Source: CAYPAV01 sp964408805
GTDB lineage: Bacteria > Pseudomonadota > Alphaproteobacteria > UBA8366
Reading direction: 5' to 3'
Assembly (NCBI GenBank): GCA_964408805.1
Contig: CAYPAV010000005.1
Span: forward strand, 1 to 64,000
DNA: 64,000 bases
Shown one piece after another: positions 1-8,883 of this stretch. Position numbers and translations under genes: made by a program. Under the pieces are notes generated by a model. It had not been told where the DNA came from. It searched no databases and saw only the letters and a list, made by a program, of their open reading frames with translations. Every line of letters starts with the position of its first letter. Within the stretch, counting starts at the first letter, position 1.

Positions 1-44
1 GATGACGCTCTCTCTAACTCACACCGTGGATCCGGTTAAGGGGG

Positions 45-761
45 CTAGGTCACGCGGGTCAACCGCTCGATCTGTCCAACATTGCGTTCTATCGCGCCTT
101 CAATGGGTTCTCCTGGAATTCCGCCATTCACGTCGGTGATTTCCATGGCGCAATCCCACTGTAAAGCGAGATCATCCTCGGGAATTTTCTCGATGATATT
201 CTGTATTTCCGCTCTTAAAGCGGCTTCATAACCCGGTCGAACGCGTTCCAAGTCCCCGGCTGTCGGGAAGGTAGATTTCCTTACGACGCTATTGACCAAA
301 GGCAAAGAAACTTGAAACCGAACATCTTCCGGGAGCAACCCTTCATCACGCAGTTTTCGAAACACGAAATATGAGCTTAACGCATCCTTTGCAAATCCAA
401 GCCGCCAACCAGGATCGCCGAATCGAACACGCTCCACACCATCCCGGACCTTGAAGGTCCACATATCGCCTCGGTCTCGTGGAATTAGCCGCTCGACACC
501 CTCGTCCGGCTTCGGACGTGATAAAACCGCAAGGTCGGGATGGCCGTTGAATACCTGAAACGAGAGCCGAATCACCCACCAACGCCGATCACCAACTTCT
601 CCATCCGGCATGGAATACAAATATCGTCCCAGAGACGGCCCGAACATTTGGATAACATCCTCAACCGTATCAAGGGGAATGCTCCCCACGAGCAAAAGCT
701 GCTTATCCAAGTTACATCTCCCTCTGGTATCTGCTTCCGGATTACCGGAATACTTGGTCAT
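45..761 (-). CDS. MetE/UROD-like superfamily protein, probably C-terminally truncated
   Basis: 238 aa from the ATG at 761; a longer frame to 872 adds an Arg-rich leader without family character. The stretch LLLVGSIPLDTVEDV near residue 20 followed by MPDGEVGDRRWW resembles the N-terminal part of cobalamin-independent methionine synthase-like proteins of unknown substrate. From memory such proteins are about 370-390 aa; this one stops at a TAG soon after the GGIPGEPIEGAIERNVGQ segment, where the family continues, so it may be a truncated remnant. The RBS is weak (GGGAATAAG). The assignment rests on recalled similarity only. Confidence 0.5.
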   Translation of the reverse strand: MTKYSGNPEADTRGRCNLDKQLLLVGSIPLDTVEDVIQMFGPSLGRYLYSMPDGEVGDRRWWVIRLSFQVFNGHPDLAVLSRPKPDEGVERLIPRDRGDMWTFKVRDGVERVRFGDPGWRLGFAKDALSSYFVFRKLRDEGLLPEDVRFQVSLPLVNSVVRKSTFPTAGDLERVRPGYEAALRAEIQNIIEKIPEDDLALQWDCAMEITDVNGGIPGEPIEGAIERNVGQIERLTRVT

Positions 762-1003
762 CTTATTCCCATCATGGCCACGGCTCGCGAGCCGACCAAA
801 CAGCCGGATACATTTCAGCAACGTCCAATATCCAGAAAATTCTCTCTTGCGAACGGCAGCCGGTCCATACAATAGGTCAAATAACGGACCCCATCAGCGG
901 GTATGTCCGATCCTCGCCCGGAAGCGGAAGGGAATCGACGATCCGGTCTTCGTCTGAACTTAGCCGAATGCAGTCATCGGATCTCTCGGCGTCCGTGAGA
1001 TAG

Positions 1004-2431
1004 TCATGAAGCGGGCGTTGTGATCCCCACCACGATTTGATCCCAGGACATGGCGAGAATCGAGGGGTCCAAGGCCACCGCGCGCCGGGCGCTGTCGCCG
1101 AACGCGGGATAGACCGACTCGCAGATACCGTCGATTTTGGTCAGGATCTCGGCCTGCGTGAAGGGCCGGTCCGGGCCACCCCGTGCACTCAGACATTCGG
1201 CATCGAATGTCTTTCCGCCTTCCAGCGTCAGATGGATGCGCGCGGGCCGGTCGTTCGGCGGGTCGAGGGTCGGTTCGTAGGGCTGGATGTCGACCTTGCG
1301 GCGCAAGGCGTCGATGCCGGGATCGTCGAGTGTCTCGGCCGCGAAAGCGTCGGCGCCTGCATGGCCCAAGACCGCGGTCGCGGCGGCCGCATGCGGCAGG
1401 GAGAACTTCGCGGCCAGGGTCGTTGCGGGTCGCACACCATCCAATTCCAGCGCCCGGTGATGGATCGCCACGGAAATGCCGGCGACGTCCTTGGCCGCGA
1501 ACGCGGCGCCGTGACGCTGTTTCAAATCGAGCATGGCCTCGACGGTGCTGTGCAGGTGCTGACAGCAGGCGTGCAGTTTTTGGAAATTTTGCGTGATCGC
1601 GAAGACGCCGCCCAAATCCCGAGTCATTTCCGCCGGCGCGCATGCCGATCCAAGTCCGGTCGCGAACACGTCGTGGGGCGACCCCGCCAATCCCGTGATG
1701 CCGAGGGCCGACCACTCGGCGGCGCGCATGCCGTTCCAAGCCCCTACCGCGGGCCAGACATTGCGCACCAGGGCGCCGCCGCCCGCATGGTTGCGCGGCC
1801 CCGGCGCGACCAAGGTCGCGGCACTTGCCGCCGCGGCCTGGAGAGCGCGGCCGGAGGCACCGTCGGCCAAGGCCGATGCCACGCCGGCGCCGATCGCGCC
1901 AAAGGCGGCATGCGGATGCAGAACTTTTACCGCCTCCGGGAAGGCGCGCGCGAAACGGGTCGTGACCTCATAGGCCGCGACCAGACAACGCAGCAGATCG
2001 GGAAAGGCGAGCCTCTCGGCTTCCGCCACGGCCAATAACGCCGGCAGAATATAGAGCCCGGCGTGGCACGAGGTGACCCGGTAACCTTCGTCCAACTCGG
2101 CCCAATCCCCCGCCGCCGCGTTCGCCACGGCGGCGCTATGCCGGTCGGCGCGCGTGGCGCCGCCCCGGAAGATCGTGGATTCCGCGGCCCCGGCGCTTTG
2201 CAACAACCCCTCCTGCAGGCGAACGAGTTCCGGTTCGCGCCGCGCGGCGACCATCGCCGCGATATCGTCGAACAAAACCAGTGCCGCACCGGCACGCACG
2301 TCTTCGGGAATATCCTCGTATCGAAGCCCCGCGGCCCACTCGGCAAGCTGCTCGAGTCCGGCCGCAATGGCGCGCCGGTCTTCGGCGGCGGCACCCGTAT
2401 TTTCCAAATCCAACATACCTGGCGCTGTCAT
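1004..2431 (-). CDS. MmgE/PrpD family protein
   Basis: 475 aa from the ATG at 2431, chosen because GGGAGAA lies 8 nt upstream; the frame stays open to 2503. Family members include 2-methylcitrate dehydratase PrpD, cis-aconitate decarboxylase and many uncharacterised dehydratases. Supporting features are the all-helical N-terminal half (LFDDIAAMVAARREPE, HSAAVANAAAGDWAELDEG) and the C-terminal region with FSLPHAAAAT. The substrate cannot be read from the sequence. No prpB/prpC neighbours are present, so a methylcitrate-cycle role is not supported. It is the next gene downstream, on the same strand, of the amidohydrolase at 2518-3375. Confidence 0.8.
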   Translation of the reverse strand: MTAPGMLDLENTGAAAEDRRAIAAGLEQLAEWAAGLRYEDIPEDVRAGAALVLFDDIAAMVAARREPELVRLQEGLLQSAGAAESTIFRGGATRADRHSAAVANAAAGDWAELDEGYRVTSCHAGLYILPALLAVAEAERLAFPDLLRCLVAAYEVTTRFARAFPEAVKVLHPHAAFGAIGAGVASALADGASGRALQAAAASAATLVAPGPRNHAGGGALVRNVWPAVGAWNGMRAAEWSALGITGLAGSPHDVFATGLGSACAPAEMTRDLGGVFAITQNFQKLHACCQHLHSTVEAMLDLKQRHGAAFAAKDVAGISVAIHHRALELDGVRPATTLAAKFSLPHAAAATAVLGHAGADAFAAETLDDPGIDALRRKVDIQPYEPTLDPPNDRPARIHLTLEGGKTFDAECLSARGGPDRPFTQAEILTKIDGICESVYPAFGDSARRAVALDPSILAMSWDQIVVGITTPAS

Positions 2432-2517
2432 GGCGGAAATTCTCCCTGCCCATTTAGAGATGTGTCGAAGGATGGTGACCCAGGCCACACATGATTCCGA
2501 CAAAAATTTGAACCGCC

Positions 2518-3375
2518 CTAAGCGGCTGCATAGCGGCAGACCTCTTCGATCACGCGGTCCATCGCCGCCTTGACCGCCGAAAAGCCTTCCGTTCGCTTGA
2601 AGGTCTCGGTGTCGATGAACATGCGCTTGTTGATTTCAACGAAGATGCTCTCGACGCCGCTCGCCGGGTCGCTGTGCCGCCGCGTGAGATAGCCCCCGTA
2701 ATAGGGGAAATTAATGCTGACCGAATGGCCAAGGTCTTCGAGTGTCTTGGTGACGAACTGTAGAAATTCGGGCGTGCAGGTCGTCCCGTGTACATCGCCG
2801 AGATTGAAATCGGCGCGCGCCTCTCCCGGATCGGCATGGGTCGGTGCGCCGATTGCGGACATGCAATGGCACGAGACCTGAAACGCCCGTCCATGTGCCG
2901 CTTTCATGCCCGCGAGAATGCGCGCCAATTCCCGATGGTAAGGCTCGTGGTAGTTGTCGAGCCGCGCCTGGACCTCTTCGACGGTCAGCTTTCGCTCCTG
3001 CATCTCCTCGCCGTAGCGCGACAGGCGCTTGATCAGGCCAAGGCCGCGTTCGGTGAAATCGCTCTGCTCGATCGGCCCCGGCCACGACCCTTCGATCTGA
3101 CGTTCGTCGATATCCGCGGCGCTGCGATTGGTGTCGACATAAGTGTTGGGAAAGCAGGCGTAGAGCATGGTCGCGCCGAATTCCGGGGCCTTGCCGCAAA
3201 ATTCCTCGACATACATCGAGACGTTGTCGTGGAGGACCGAAAACGGAATCGGCGAGCGAAAGTCATGCGGATATTCGCGCCCGCTTCGCGATACATCGAC
3301 AAGGACCGGGATCGATTCAACCGCCGGATCGTGGCGCAGAAAGACCCCTGGACAAGCCTCGATCGAACCCGCCAT
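2518..3375 (-). CDS. N-formylglutamate amidohydrolase family protein
   Basis: 285 aa. The ATG at 3375 is preferred over the frame start at 3531 because GGAAGGGA precedes it and homology begins there. The N-terminal part VLVDVSRSGREYPHDF matches the HutG-like pattern in which an early segment near the metal site is followed by an arginine-containing region, and AFQVSCHCMSAIG plus a GTTCTPEF segment lie in the C-terminal half. HutG-type enzymes hydrolyse N-formylglutamate in histidine degradation, but no other hut gene is here and relatives act on other N-acyl amino acids. An 86-bp gap separates it from the PrpD-like gene downstream; a 154-bp divergent gap separates it from the hydrolase at 3530. 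Confidence 0.75.
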   Translation of the reverse strand: MAGSIEACPGVFLRHDPAVESIPVLVDVSRSGREYPHDFRSPIPFSVLHDNVSMYVEEFCGKAPEFGATMLYACFPNTYVDTNRSAADIDERQIEGSWPGPIEQSDFTERGLGLIKRLSRYGEEMQERKLTVEEVQARLDNYHEPYHRELARILAGMKAAHGRAFQVSCHCMSAIGAPTHADPGEARADFNLGDVHGTTCTPEFLQFVTKTLEDLGHSVSINFPYYGGYLTRRHSDPASGVESIFVEINKRMFIDTETFKRTEGFSAVKAAMDRVIEEVCRYAAA

Positions 3376-3529
3376 GAACTCTTTCCCTTCCGATATTTGG
3401 TGGCCCTGTTGGCAACGGTAATGGCGCGGCCAGTGGCGCCGCAAGTAGACATCTAATTCGGAATTTTCGAGCAGCGATGATTGCGCTAAGCTCGACGGCA
3501 ACCAACAAAAAAACGGGAGGCGCCACTCC

Positions 3530-4243
3530 ATGGTGCAACTGGTGTTTCTTCATGGTCCGGGCGCCGGCGGCTGTGCCGGGGCTTACGAATATCAAGCGAA
3601 GCATTTTCCGGAGAGCGTCGCACCTGATCTACCCGGACACCTGGAAGGGGCGCCGTGCCCGGATGTCGCGCGCTACGCCGACTGGGTGCGGGGTTGGCTC
3701 TGGGCGCGGGATATGAAGACCGATTTGGTACTGGTGGGTTACACGCTCGGCGCCTCGATCGCGTTGCAATACGCACTCGACTACCCGGACGAGGTGAAGG
3801 GGCTGGTGATCATGACGGTCGCCGCGGAACCGAAAGTGCGCCCGCCCGGCACTTACGAGATGCGCCTCCGGGCAGCGGCGGACCCCAAGGTCTACGAAGC
3901 GGAGTGGATCAAGTATCAGCGGGACGCGATGAACCTGGTCGAGCCGGATCTCCGCGAACGCCTGATCGAGAAGCACCGCCAAGTCGGTCCGATGTCGCAG
4001 CATCACGACCTCAAGACGATCGACGCCTTCGACGTCCGCGATCGGATCGCCGCGCTAAAGCCGAAGCTGCTCCTGCTGCGCGGGCTGGACGACCACTCCA
4101 ATCCGCCGAAATACGAGGAAAAAATTCACCAAGCGGTGCCGGGCTCGCAATATGTGGAACTCAACGGCGCCGGCCATTTTCCACCGGTCGAAATTCCGGA
4201 CAAGGTCAACGAAATGATCGAGGAATTCATCGCCGACCTGTGA
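3530..4243 (+). CDS. alpha/beta hydrolase with Thr at the nucleophile position
   Basis: 237 aa. Canonical alpha/beta-hydrolase layout: oxyanion-hole segment LVFLHGPGAGG at the N-terminus, nucleophile elbow, acid-residue region LLLRGLDDHSNPP and histidine segment GAGHFPPVE near the end. The elbow reads VGYTLGASIAL, so the usual Ser of GxSxG is Thr. This could reduce or change hydrolase activity. It is transcribed divergently from the amidohydrolase at 2518-3375 and converges on the SDR gene, whose stop is 5 bp away. The substrate is unknown. Confidence 0.8.
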   Translation: MVQLVFLHGPGAGGCAGAYEYQAKHFPESVAPDLPGHLEGAPCPDVARYADWVRGWLWARDMKTDLVLVGYTLGASIALQYALDYPDEVKGLVIMTVAAEPKVRPPGTYEMRLRAAADPKVYEAEWIKYQRDAMNLVEPDLRERLIEKHRQVGPMSQHHDLKTIDAFDVRDRIAALKPKLLLLRGLDDHSNPPKYEEKIHQAVPGSQYVELNGAGHFPPVEIPDKVNEMIEEFIADL

Positions 4244-4248
4244 CGCAT

Positions 4249-5004
4249 TCAAACCATCGAAAAACCACCGTTCACACTGACGACTTGCCCGGTTATCCAA
4301 CTGGCGGCGTCGGATGAGAGGAATGCCACCATCGGTGCCACGTCCTCCGGAACACCGATCCGGCGGAGCGGATAGGCGCGGACGATTCTGTCCATGTTCT
4401 TTGCCAGAAATTCGGCATCGGAATGGGATGTTTGAACCAATCCGAGAGAGACCGTGTTGACGGTAATGTTGCTGCGGCCGAGCTCCTTGGCCAAGGATTT
4501 GCCGAGCGCGATGGTGCCCCCTCGCGACGTCGCGGCCATGGAGATATTTGCCTCGCCAATGCGCGAGCTGTCGCCGACAAGGCTGACAATGCGACCGCTG
4601 TTCCGTTCGATCATATGCGGCGCTACCGCATGGCAGCAGTGGATCGCGCCATAGAGGCAGGTGTCGATTTGGATTTTCCAATCCGCCGGTCCGGATTCCA
4701 CGAACCGTTGGATTTTCACATAGCCGGCATTATTGATCAGGATGTCGATTCCGCCCCAATCGTCGATAATCCGCGCCACCATCGCTTTGACCTGATCATA
4801 GTCCGATATGTCGGCTTGATACGCTGCCGCCCGGCCGCCCGCATCCTCGATCATCTTGACGCATTCGGCCGCCTCGTCGTCGGATTTCCGATAATTGACC
4901 GCGACAATCGCACCATCCGCCGCCAGTTGCCGCGATATTTCACGTCCCGTATCCCGGCCACCTCCGGTGACCAGGGCTATCTTGCCTTCGAGACTGAGTT
5001 CCAT
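4249..5004 (-). CDS. SDR family protein lacking the YxxxK catalytic pair
   Basis: 251 aa. The Rossmann cofactor motif TGGGRDTG (residues 13-20), NNAG (91-94) and the C-terminal ITGQVVSVNGG are typical of classical short-chain dehydrogenases. At the catalytic site the expected Tyr-x-x-x-Lys reads A-A-T-S-R (about residues 157-161), so both Tyr and Lys are absent. The protein may bind NAD(P) without normal dehydrogenase chemistry. It starts 5 bp after the stop of the molybdenum hydroxylase subunit (5010) on the same strand and is probably cotranscribed with it. Confidence 0.85.
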   Translation of the reverse strand: MELSLEGKIALVTGGGRDTGREISRQLAADGAIVAVNYRKSDDEAAECVKMIEDAGGRAAAYQADISDYDQVKAMVARIIDDWGGIDILINNAGYVKIQRFVESGPADWKIQIDTCLYGAIHCCHAVAPHMIERNSGRIVSLVGDSSRIGEANISMAATSRGGTIALGKSLAKELGRSNITVNTVSLGLVQTSHSDAEFLAKNMDRIVRAYPLRRIGVPEDVAPMVAFLSSDAASWITGQVVSVNGGFSMV

Positions 5005-5009
5005 GTTTT

Positions 5010-7388
5010 CTAATTACCTCCGGATCGTTCTCGTGCCGCGGTCACCAGTCGGTGAAGCCGTGCGGGTGTAATCGGTAGTTCCACGATATCTATGCCAAAC
5101 GGCGACAGCGCGTCGGCAACGGCGTTGGCAATCGCCGCCGGTGCCCCGATCGTGCCGCCCTCACCCATGCCTCGGTAGCCGCCGATCGTCCCTGCCGCCT
5201 CGGTGTCGAGATGGGCAACGTCCAGCGCCGGCACCTCGACGGCGGTCGGCACGGCATACTCCGCCAGGTTGGCGGAGAGGATCTGGCCGGCCTCGTCATG
5301 CACGACTTCCTCGTAGAGCGCGGCGCCGATCCCTTGTGCCACGCCGCCACGGACTTGCCCGTCGACGATCATGGGGTTGATCACACGGCCGCAATCCTCG
5401 GCAACAAAATAGCGTTTGACGTCGACCTCGTAGGTCTCGGAATCGATCTCCACGACGGCAATGTGAGTGGCCGACGTCGTCGTCCCGAACTGCGGATCGT
5501 AGAGCTTGGTCGCTCTGAGATCGAGAGTCTCGCGCATTTCCGGCGGAAACCGGCCCATCTCCGAATAGACGGCGCGACCGAGCTCCGCCAGGCTCAGTTT
5601 CCTGTTGAGGCCCTTCGCCTCGATCAGGCCATCCTCGATGTCGATGTCGTCCCTTTCCACTTCCAATATGAACGCGGCGGCCTCCACGACCTTCTCCCGA
5701 ACGGTTCGCGCGGAAAGGTGGGCGGCGCCACCGGCCAGAACGGTGCTGCGACTGGCATAGGTGCCGGTGCTATGCGTCACCGCCGCACTGTCGCCGTGAA
5801 CCACACGCACGTCTTCGACTCGAACCCCTAACTCCTCGGCCACGATTTGCGCCAATGTCGTCTCCAACCCTTGGCCGTGCGAGGCGATACCGAACGTCGC
5901 CGTCACCGCACCCGAGGCGTCGATCTCGACGGTCGCACTTTCAGTGCCGGTGTTGATCGGCATGCCGGGCGCCGCGGACATGCGCGATCCGATACCGGTC
6001 AATTCGGCATAGGACGCAATACCGATTCCGACCCATCGGCCGGCGGCGCGCGCGGCCCGCCGCTCCGCCTTCAAGGTCTCGTATCCGATGCCGTCGCAGG
6101 CGCGTTGCAGACAGTCGTCGAAGCCGGACCTATCCCACACGATCCCGGACGCCGTCTTGTAGGGGAACTGGTCTTGCTTGACGAAATTCAACGCTCGGAT
6201 CGCGGCCGGATCCATCGACAGTTCCGCCGCGGCCATGTCCATCAAGCGCTCCAATACGAACGCCGCGGCCGGCCGGCCGACGCCGCGATAGGGCCCGGTC
6301 GGCGGTTTATTCGTCGTGACGACGCTGACCCGGCCGGAATAATTGGGCATGACGTAAGGGCCGGGCAGGAAACCCGCGACCTGCATCGGCTCCAACGCCG
6401 CGGTCCAGGGATAGATCGAACCGGCGCCGGCATCGCCCAGAATGTCCGCCTGGATACCGAGCAACCGCCCGTCGGCATCCAACGCCAACTCCGCCTCGAC
6501 GGTTTCATCGAACGCCTGGCTTGTCGACGTCAGGTCCTCCCGCCGATCGCTGACCCATTTGACCGGCCGACCCAGGTGACGGGAAAGCACGCAAACGAGG
6601 ATCTCCTCCGGATAAAGCGACGCCTTGGAACCGAAACCGCCGCCCACGTCGGGTGCGACGACACGGATGCTGTGTCCCGGCATGTCCAGCACCTCGACCA
6701 GTGCGTCCCGGATAATTCCCGGAACCTGCGTCGACGAGTACAGGGTGAGCGCGCGCTTGCCTTTACTGTAATCCGCAAGATAGCTCCGGGTTTCGATCGC
6801 AACCGGGGTCTTGCGGTGAATTCGGAATCGGCCCGACACCCGCACGGAAGCGGCCGCGAAAGCCGCCGGCACATCGCCGCGCTCGAATGTGCGTTGGACA
6901 AGCAGGTTGCTGTCGTGACCGTCATGAAGGACTGTTTCGGTTTCCTCCAACGCGGCCGTTGCCGAGACGATCGGCGGAAGCGGCTCGTAATCGACCTTCA
7001 CCGCGGCGAGGGCATCTTCAGCGCAGTGCCGGCTTTTGGCGGCGACGGCGACAACCGGTTCGCCGACATAGCGCACCTTGTCGCGGGCCAGCGCGTTAAA
7101 CGGCGTGCTGCGATATCCCTTCATGGTCGACATCGCGTAAATCGTGCGCGCGCGGCGCTGCAACTGTTCGGCCGTGAACACGCATACGACATCCGGCATT
7201 TTCTCGGCGGCGCCGACCTCGATGCCGAGAATGCGGGCATGCGCGCGGTCGCTCCGAAGAATCGCGACATGCAGCGTGCCGTCTCGTTTAAGGTCGTCGA
7301 CAAAAGCGCCATTGCCGGAAAGCAGCCGGGGGTCTTCCAGCCGCTTCACCGGAGAGCCTATGATCTTCGGCCGCGTGTCAAAATCCAT
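5010..7388 (-). CDS. xanthine dehydrogenase/CoxL family molybdopterin-binding subunit
   Basis: 792 aa, the usual length of the large subunit of molybdenum hydroxylases (CO dehydrogenase, aldehyde oxidase, xanthine dehydrogenase). The N-terminus GSPVKRLEDPRLLSGNG is the family signature. The active-site loop reads PYRGVGRP (about residue 365), resembling form II (AYRGAGR) rather than the Cys-containing CO-oxidising form I loop, so CO dehydrogenase activity is unlikely. A GEGGTIGAPAAIANAVADAL segment near the C-terminus carries the conserved catalytic Glu region. The usual FAD (CoxM) and 2Fe-2S (CoxS) subunit genes are not adjacent. The following genes encode an SDR (downstream) and an amidohydrolase (upstream). 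Confidence 0.9.
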   Translation of the reverse strand: MDFDTRPKIIGSPVKRLEDPRLLSGNGAFVDDLKRDGTLHVAILRSDRAHARILGIEVGAAEKMPDVVCVFTAEQLQRRARTIYAMSTMKGYRSTPFNALARDKVRYVGEPVVAVAAKSRHCAEDALAAVKVDYEPLPPIVSATAALEETETVLHDGHDSNLLVQRTFERGDVPAAFAAASVRVSGRFRIHRKTPVAIETRSYLADYSKGKRALTLYSSTQVPGIIRDALVEVLDMPGHSIRVVAPDVGGGFGSKASLYPEEILVCVLSRHLGRPVKWVSDRREDLTSTSQAFDETVEAELALDADGRLLGIQADILGDAGAGSIYPWTAALEPMQVAGFLPGPYVMPNYSGRVSVVTTNKPPTGPYRGVGRPAAAFVLERLMDMAAAELSMDPAAIRALNFVKQDQFPYKTASGIVWDRSGFDDCLQRACDGIGYETLKAERRAARAAGRWVGIGIASYAELTGIGSRMSAAPGMPINTGTESATVEIDASGAVTATFGIASHGQGLETTLAQIVAEELGVRVEDVRVVHGDSAAVTHSTGTYASRSTVLAGGAAHLSARTVREKVVEAAAFILEVERDDIDIEDGLIEAKGLNRKLSLAELGRAVYSEMGRFPPEMRETLDLRATKLYDPQFGTTTSATHIAVVEIDSETYEVDVKRYFVAEDCGRVINPMIVDGQVRGGVAQGIGAALYEEVVHDEAGQILSANLAEYAVPTAVEVPALDVAHLDTEAAGTIGGYRGMGEGGTIGAPAAIANAVADALSPFGIDIVELPITPARLHRLVTAARERSGGN

Positions 7389-7411
7389 GGGATCGTCCCG
7401 CCCCCGGATTA

Positions 7412-7492
7412 CTAAACATTACCTTCCAAAAACACGAAATCTCGCCCAATTCCCGCGACGGTTTCGGGGAGGCTGCCGGTGAAATCGCTCAT
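7412..7492 (-). CDS. 26-residue open frame overlapping the amidohydrolase stop (possible gene remnant)
   Basis: An ATG overlaps the TGA of the amidohydrolase gene in the ATGA arrangement typical of translationally coupled genes, then a 26-aa frame (beginning MSDFTGSLPETVAGIG) ends at TAG 7412. It fills the gap before the molybdenum hydroxylase gene. It could be a small peptide, or the leftover 5' end of a gene whose body was replaced. I recognise no family. Confidence 0.2.
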   Translation of the reverse strand: MSDFTGSLPETVAGIGRDFVFLEGNV

Positions 7493-8316
7493 GCTGCGTT
7501 CTCCCAGCCCCACCAAGCTGAAATCGCCTCGCCCATGACGAGTTTCTTGTCCTCGCCGCCGAGCCAGGGCAATTCCTCGGTGAACATGTCCACGCATTCG
7601 CGCCACGAGCACGGCATCTTCGAGATGTCGGTGCCCCAGAACATACGGTTCGGCCCGAAGGCATCGTAAATCTGTTGAAGGTATGTATGCATCGCGGGAA
7701 ACGGATAGGCCTCGCTGGAATAGCCGGGTGCGCCCGTCGCCTTGACCGCCACATTGGGGAATTTCGCCAGCGCCAGAAGCTCGGGCATGTGGGTCATGGC
7801 TTCGGCATCCTTGAGCGTGGTATTGCCGCCGCGCCCGCCGAGGTGATCGATGGTCAAACGAAGACCGGGATGGCGCTCGGCGATTTGCCCGAAGAGGGCG
7901 AGCGAATCCGTCGCCAGCGCCGAGATCGGTACCCCGGCGCGTTCGGCGGCCGGCCAGAGCCAGTCCAACTCGCCGTCGTGCAGCCATCGTTTAGCGGGCT
8001 CGCTCAGGAAGGTATATCGGAGACCGAGCATGCCCGGTTGGTCTCGCCAATTCGCGATCCGCGATCGGGAGTCCGGATGGTCGAGCGGCAGCGACCCCAT
8101 GATCGCGAACCGGCCGGGGTAGGTCCGCACCGCCTCGAACGCCATGTCGCTCGACCCCGGATCCCAGCTCGGCGGATGGATGACCGCAGCGTCGACTCCG
8201 CCCTCATCCATCAGTGCGATCGCCTCCTCGGGCGTAAAGGACGTCACCTGCCAATGCGCTTGATTGCTTGGCAAGCCGGTTCCCCAGACGTGAATTTGAG
8301 CGTCGACGATCTGCAT
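7489..8316 (-). CDS. amidohydrolase 2 family protein (ACMSD-like TIM barrel)
   Basis: 275 aa from the ATG at 8316; a longer frame to 8370 has no family character. The N-terminal MQIVDAQIHVWG contains the D-x-Q-x-H variant of the metal-binding D-x-H motif, TIDHLGGRGG near the middle provides the conserved His, and MFWGTDISKM near residue 240 holds the C-terminal Asp. This group includes 2-pyrone-4,6-dicarboxylate lactonase-like and ACMSD-like hydrolases and decarboxylases. It precedes the molybdenum hydroxylase subunit and SDR on the minus strand; a joint pathway for a ring or lactone substrate is possible but unproved. Confidence 0.8.
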   Translation of the reverse strand: MQIVDAQIHVWGTGLPSNQAHWQVTSFTPEEAIALMDEGGVDAAVIHPPSWDPGSSDMAFEAVRTYPGRFAIMGSLPLDHPDSRSRIANWRDQPGMLGLRYTFLSEPAKRWLHDGELDWLWPAAERAGVPISALATDSLALFGQIAERHPGLRLTIDHLGGRGGNTTLKDAEAMTHMPELLALAKFPNVAVKATGAPGYSSEAYPFPAMHTYLQQIYDAFGPNRMFWGTDISKMPCSWRECVDMFTEELPWLGGEDKKLVMGEAISAWWGWENAA

Positions 8317-8621
8317 CGCGTTTTCGTCCTTCAATGGTTGGGTGTTCTCAGGTCCGGCATGACGATGCACGGCGGCCGATGACGAACCCTCTTTCCTGAA
8401 CGCAAATGGCGCCCGCGCACCAGGGGCTTCGTGGAAAGCGGCACATCGGTGACCGCGGAATCGAATACGCGCATGGCATCCTTCGGGTTCAGCTTGATTG
8501 GGAACTTGGAAAAGATAACGCGGCGAGGTGAGTATCGCCCAACTAAAAGAACACTTCCCGGCCCAATGACGGAATCCACCGCAAGGCCGGGGATTTTATG
8601 CGTTGGCGGCCTGCCCGCGCG
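8317..8621. other. 305-bp stretch without a recognisable gene
   Basis: Only short frames without ribosome-binding sites or family motifs are present. The first part is presumably the promoter and leader of the minus-strand amidohydrolase. No strong inverted repeat was noticed by eye. Confidence 0.5.
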
Positions 8622-8883
8622 CTATTTCTCGTCGACGATCTTCTCCCGCGCCTTATTGACCATCTTTACGCAGCCCTTCTTTTTGCCCTTGGCCAGCAAC
8701 GACTTCGCCTTCTTAATCCACTTTTCGATGGCCTCGATCGCGCCCGTTTTGACCTCGGGGACCTCCATTAATTCCTTCTCGGCTAACGCGATATCTTCGG
8801 CGCAGTCGGCCATCGCGGGCGTGACCATGGGGCTGGCGAGGATAAAAAATTGCGAGGACGGCGCTCAAGAGTACTTTTGTCAT
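8622..8883 (-). pseudogene. small secreted helical protein, frameshifted in a homopolymer run
   Basis: A 68-aa frame (8622-8828) encodes a Lys/Glu-rich helical segment beginning MADCAEDIALAEKEL. Upstream, an ATG at 8883 with AAGGA about 10 nt before it opens MTKVLLSAVLAIF, a good signal-peptide core, but in a different frame. The two are joined perfectly if the run of six A (plus strand 8844-8849; T on the coding strand) were five, giving a complete signal peptide ending at PAMA before DCAEDI. The mature protein would be about 60 aa with two Cys. No family recognised. It is either a real frameshift, a phase-variable tract or a homopolymer error. Confidence 0.55.

Noticed and set aside
5010..7388. 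Carbon monoxide dehydrogenase (coxL form I)
   Set aside because: The active-site loop PYRGVGRP lacks the Cys of the form I loop, and the coxM and coxS genes are absent.
5847..7415. Open frame of 522 codons on the plus strand
   Set aside because: It is the complement of the molybdenum hydroxylase gene, with Arg-rich, motif-free translation.
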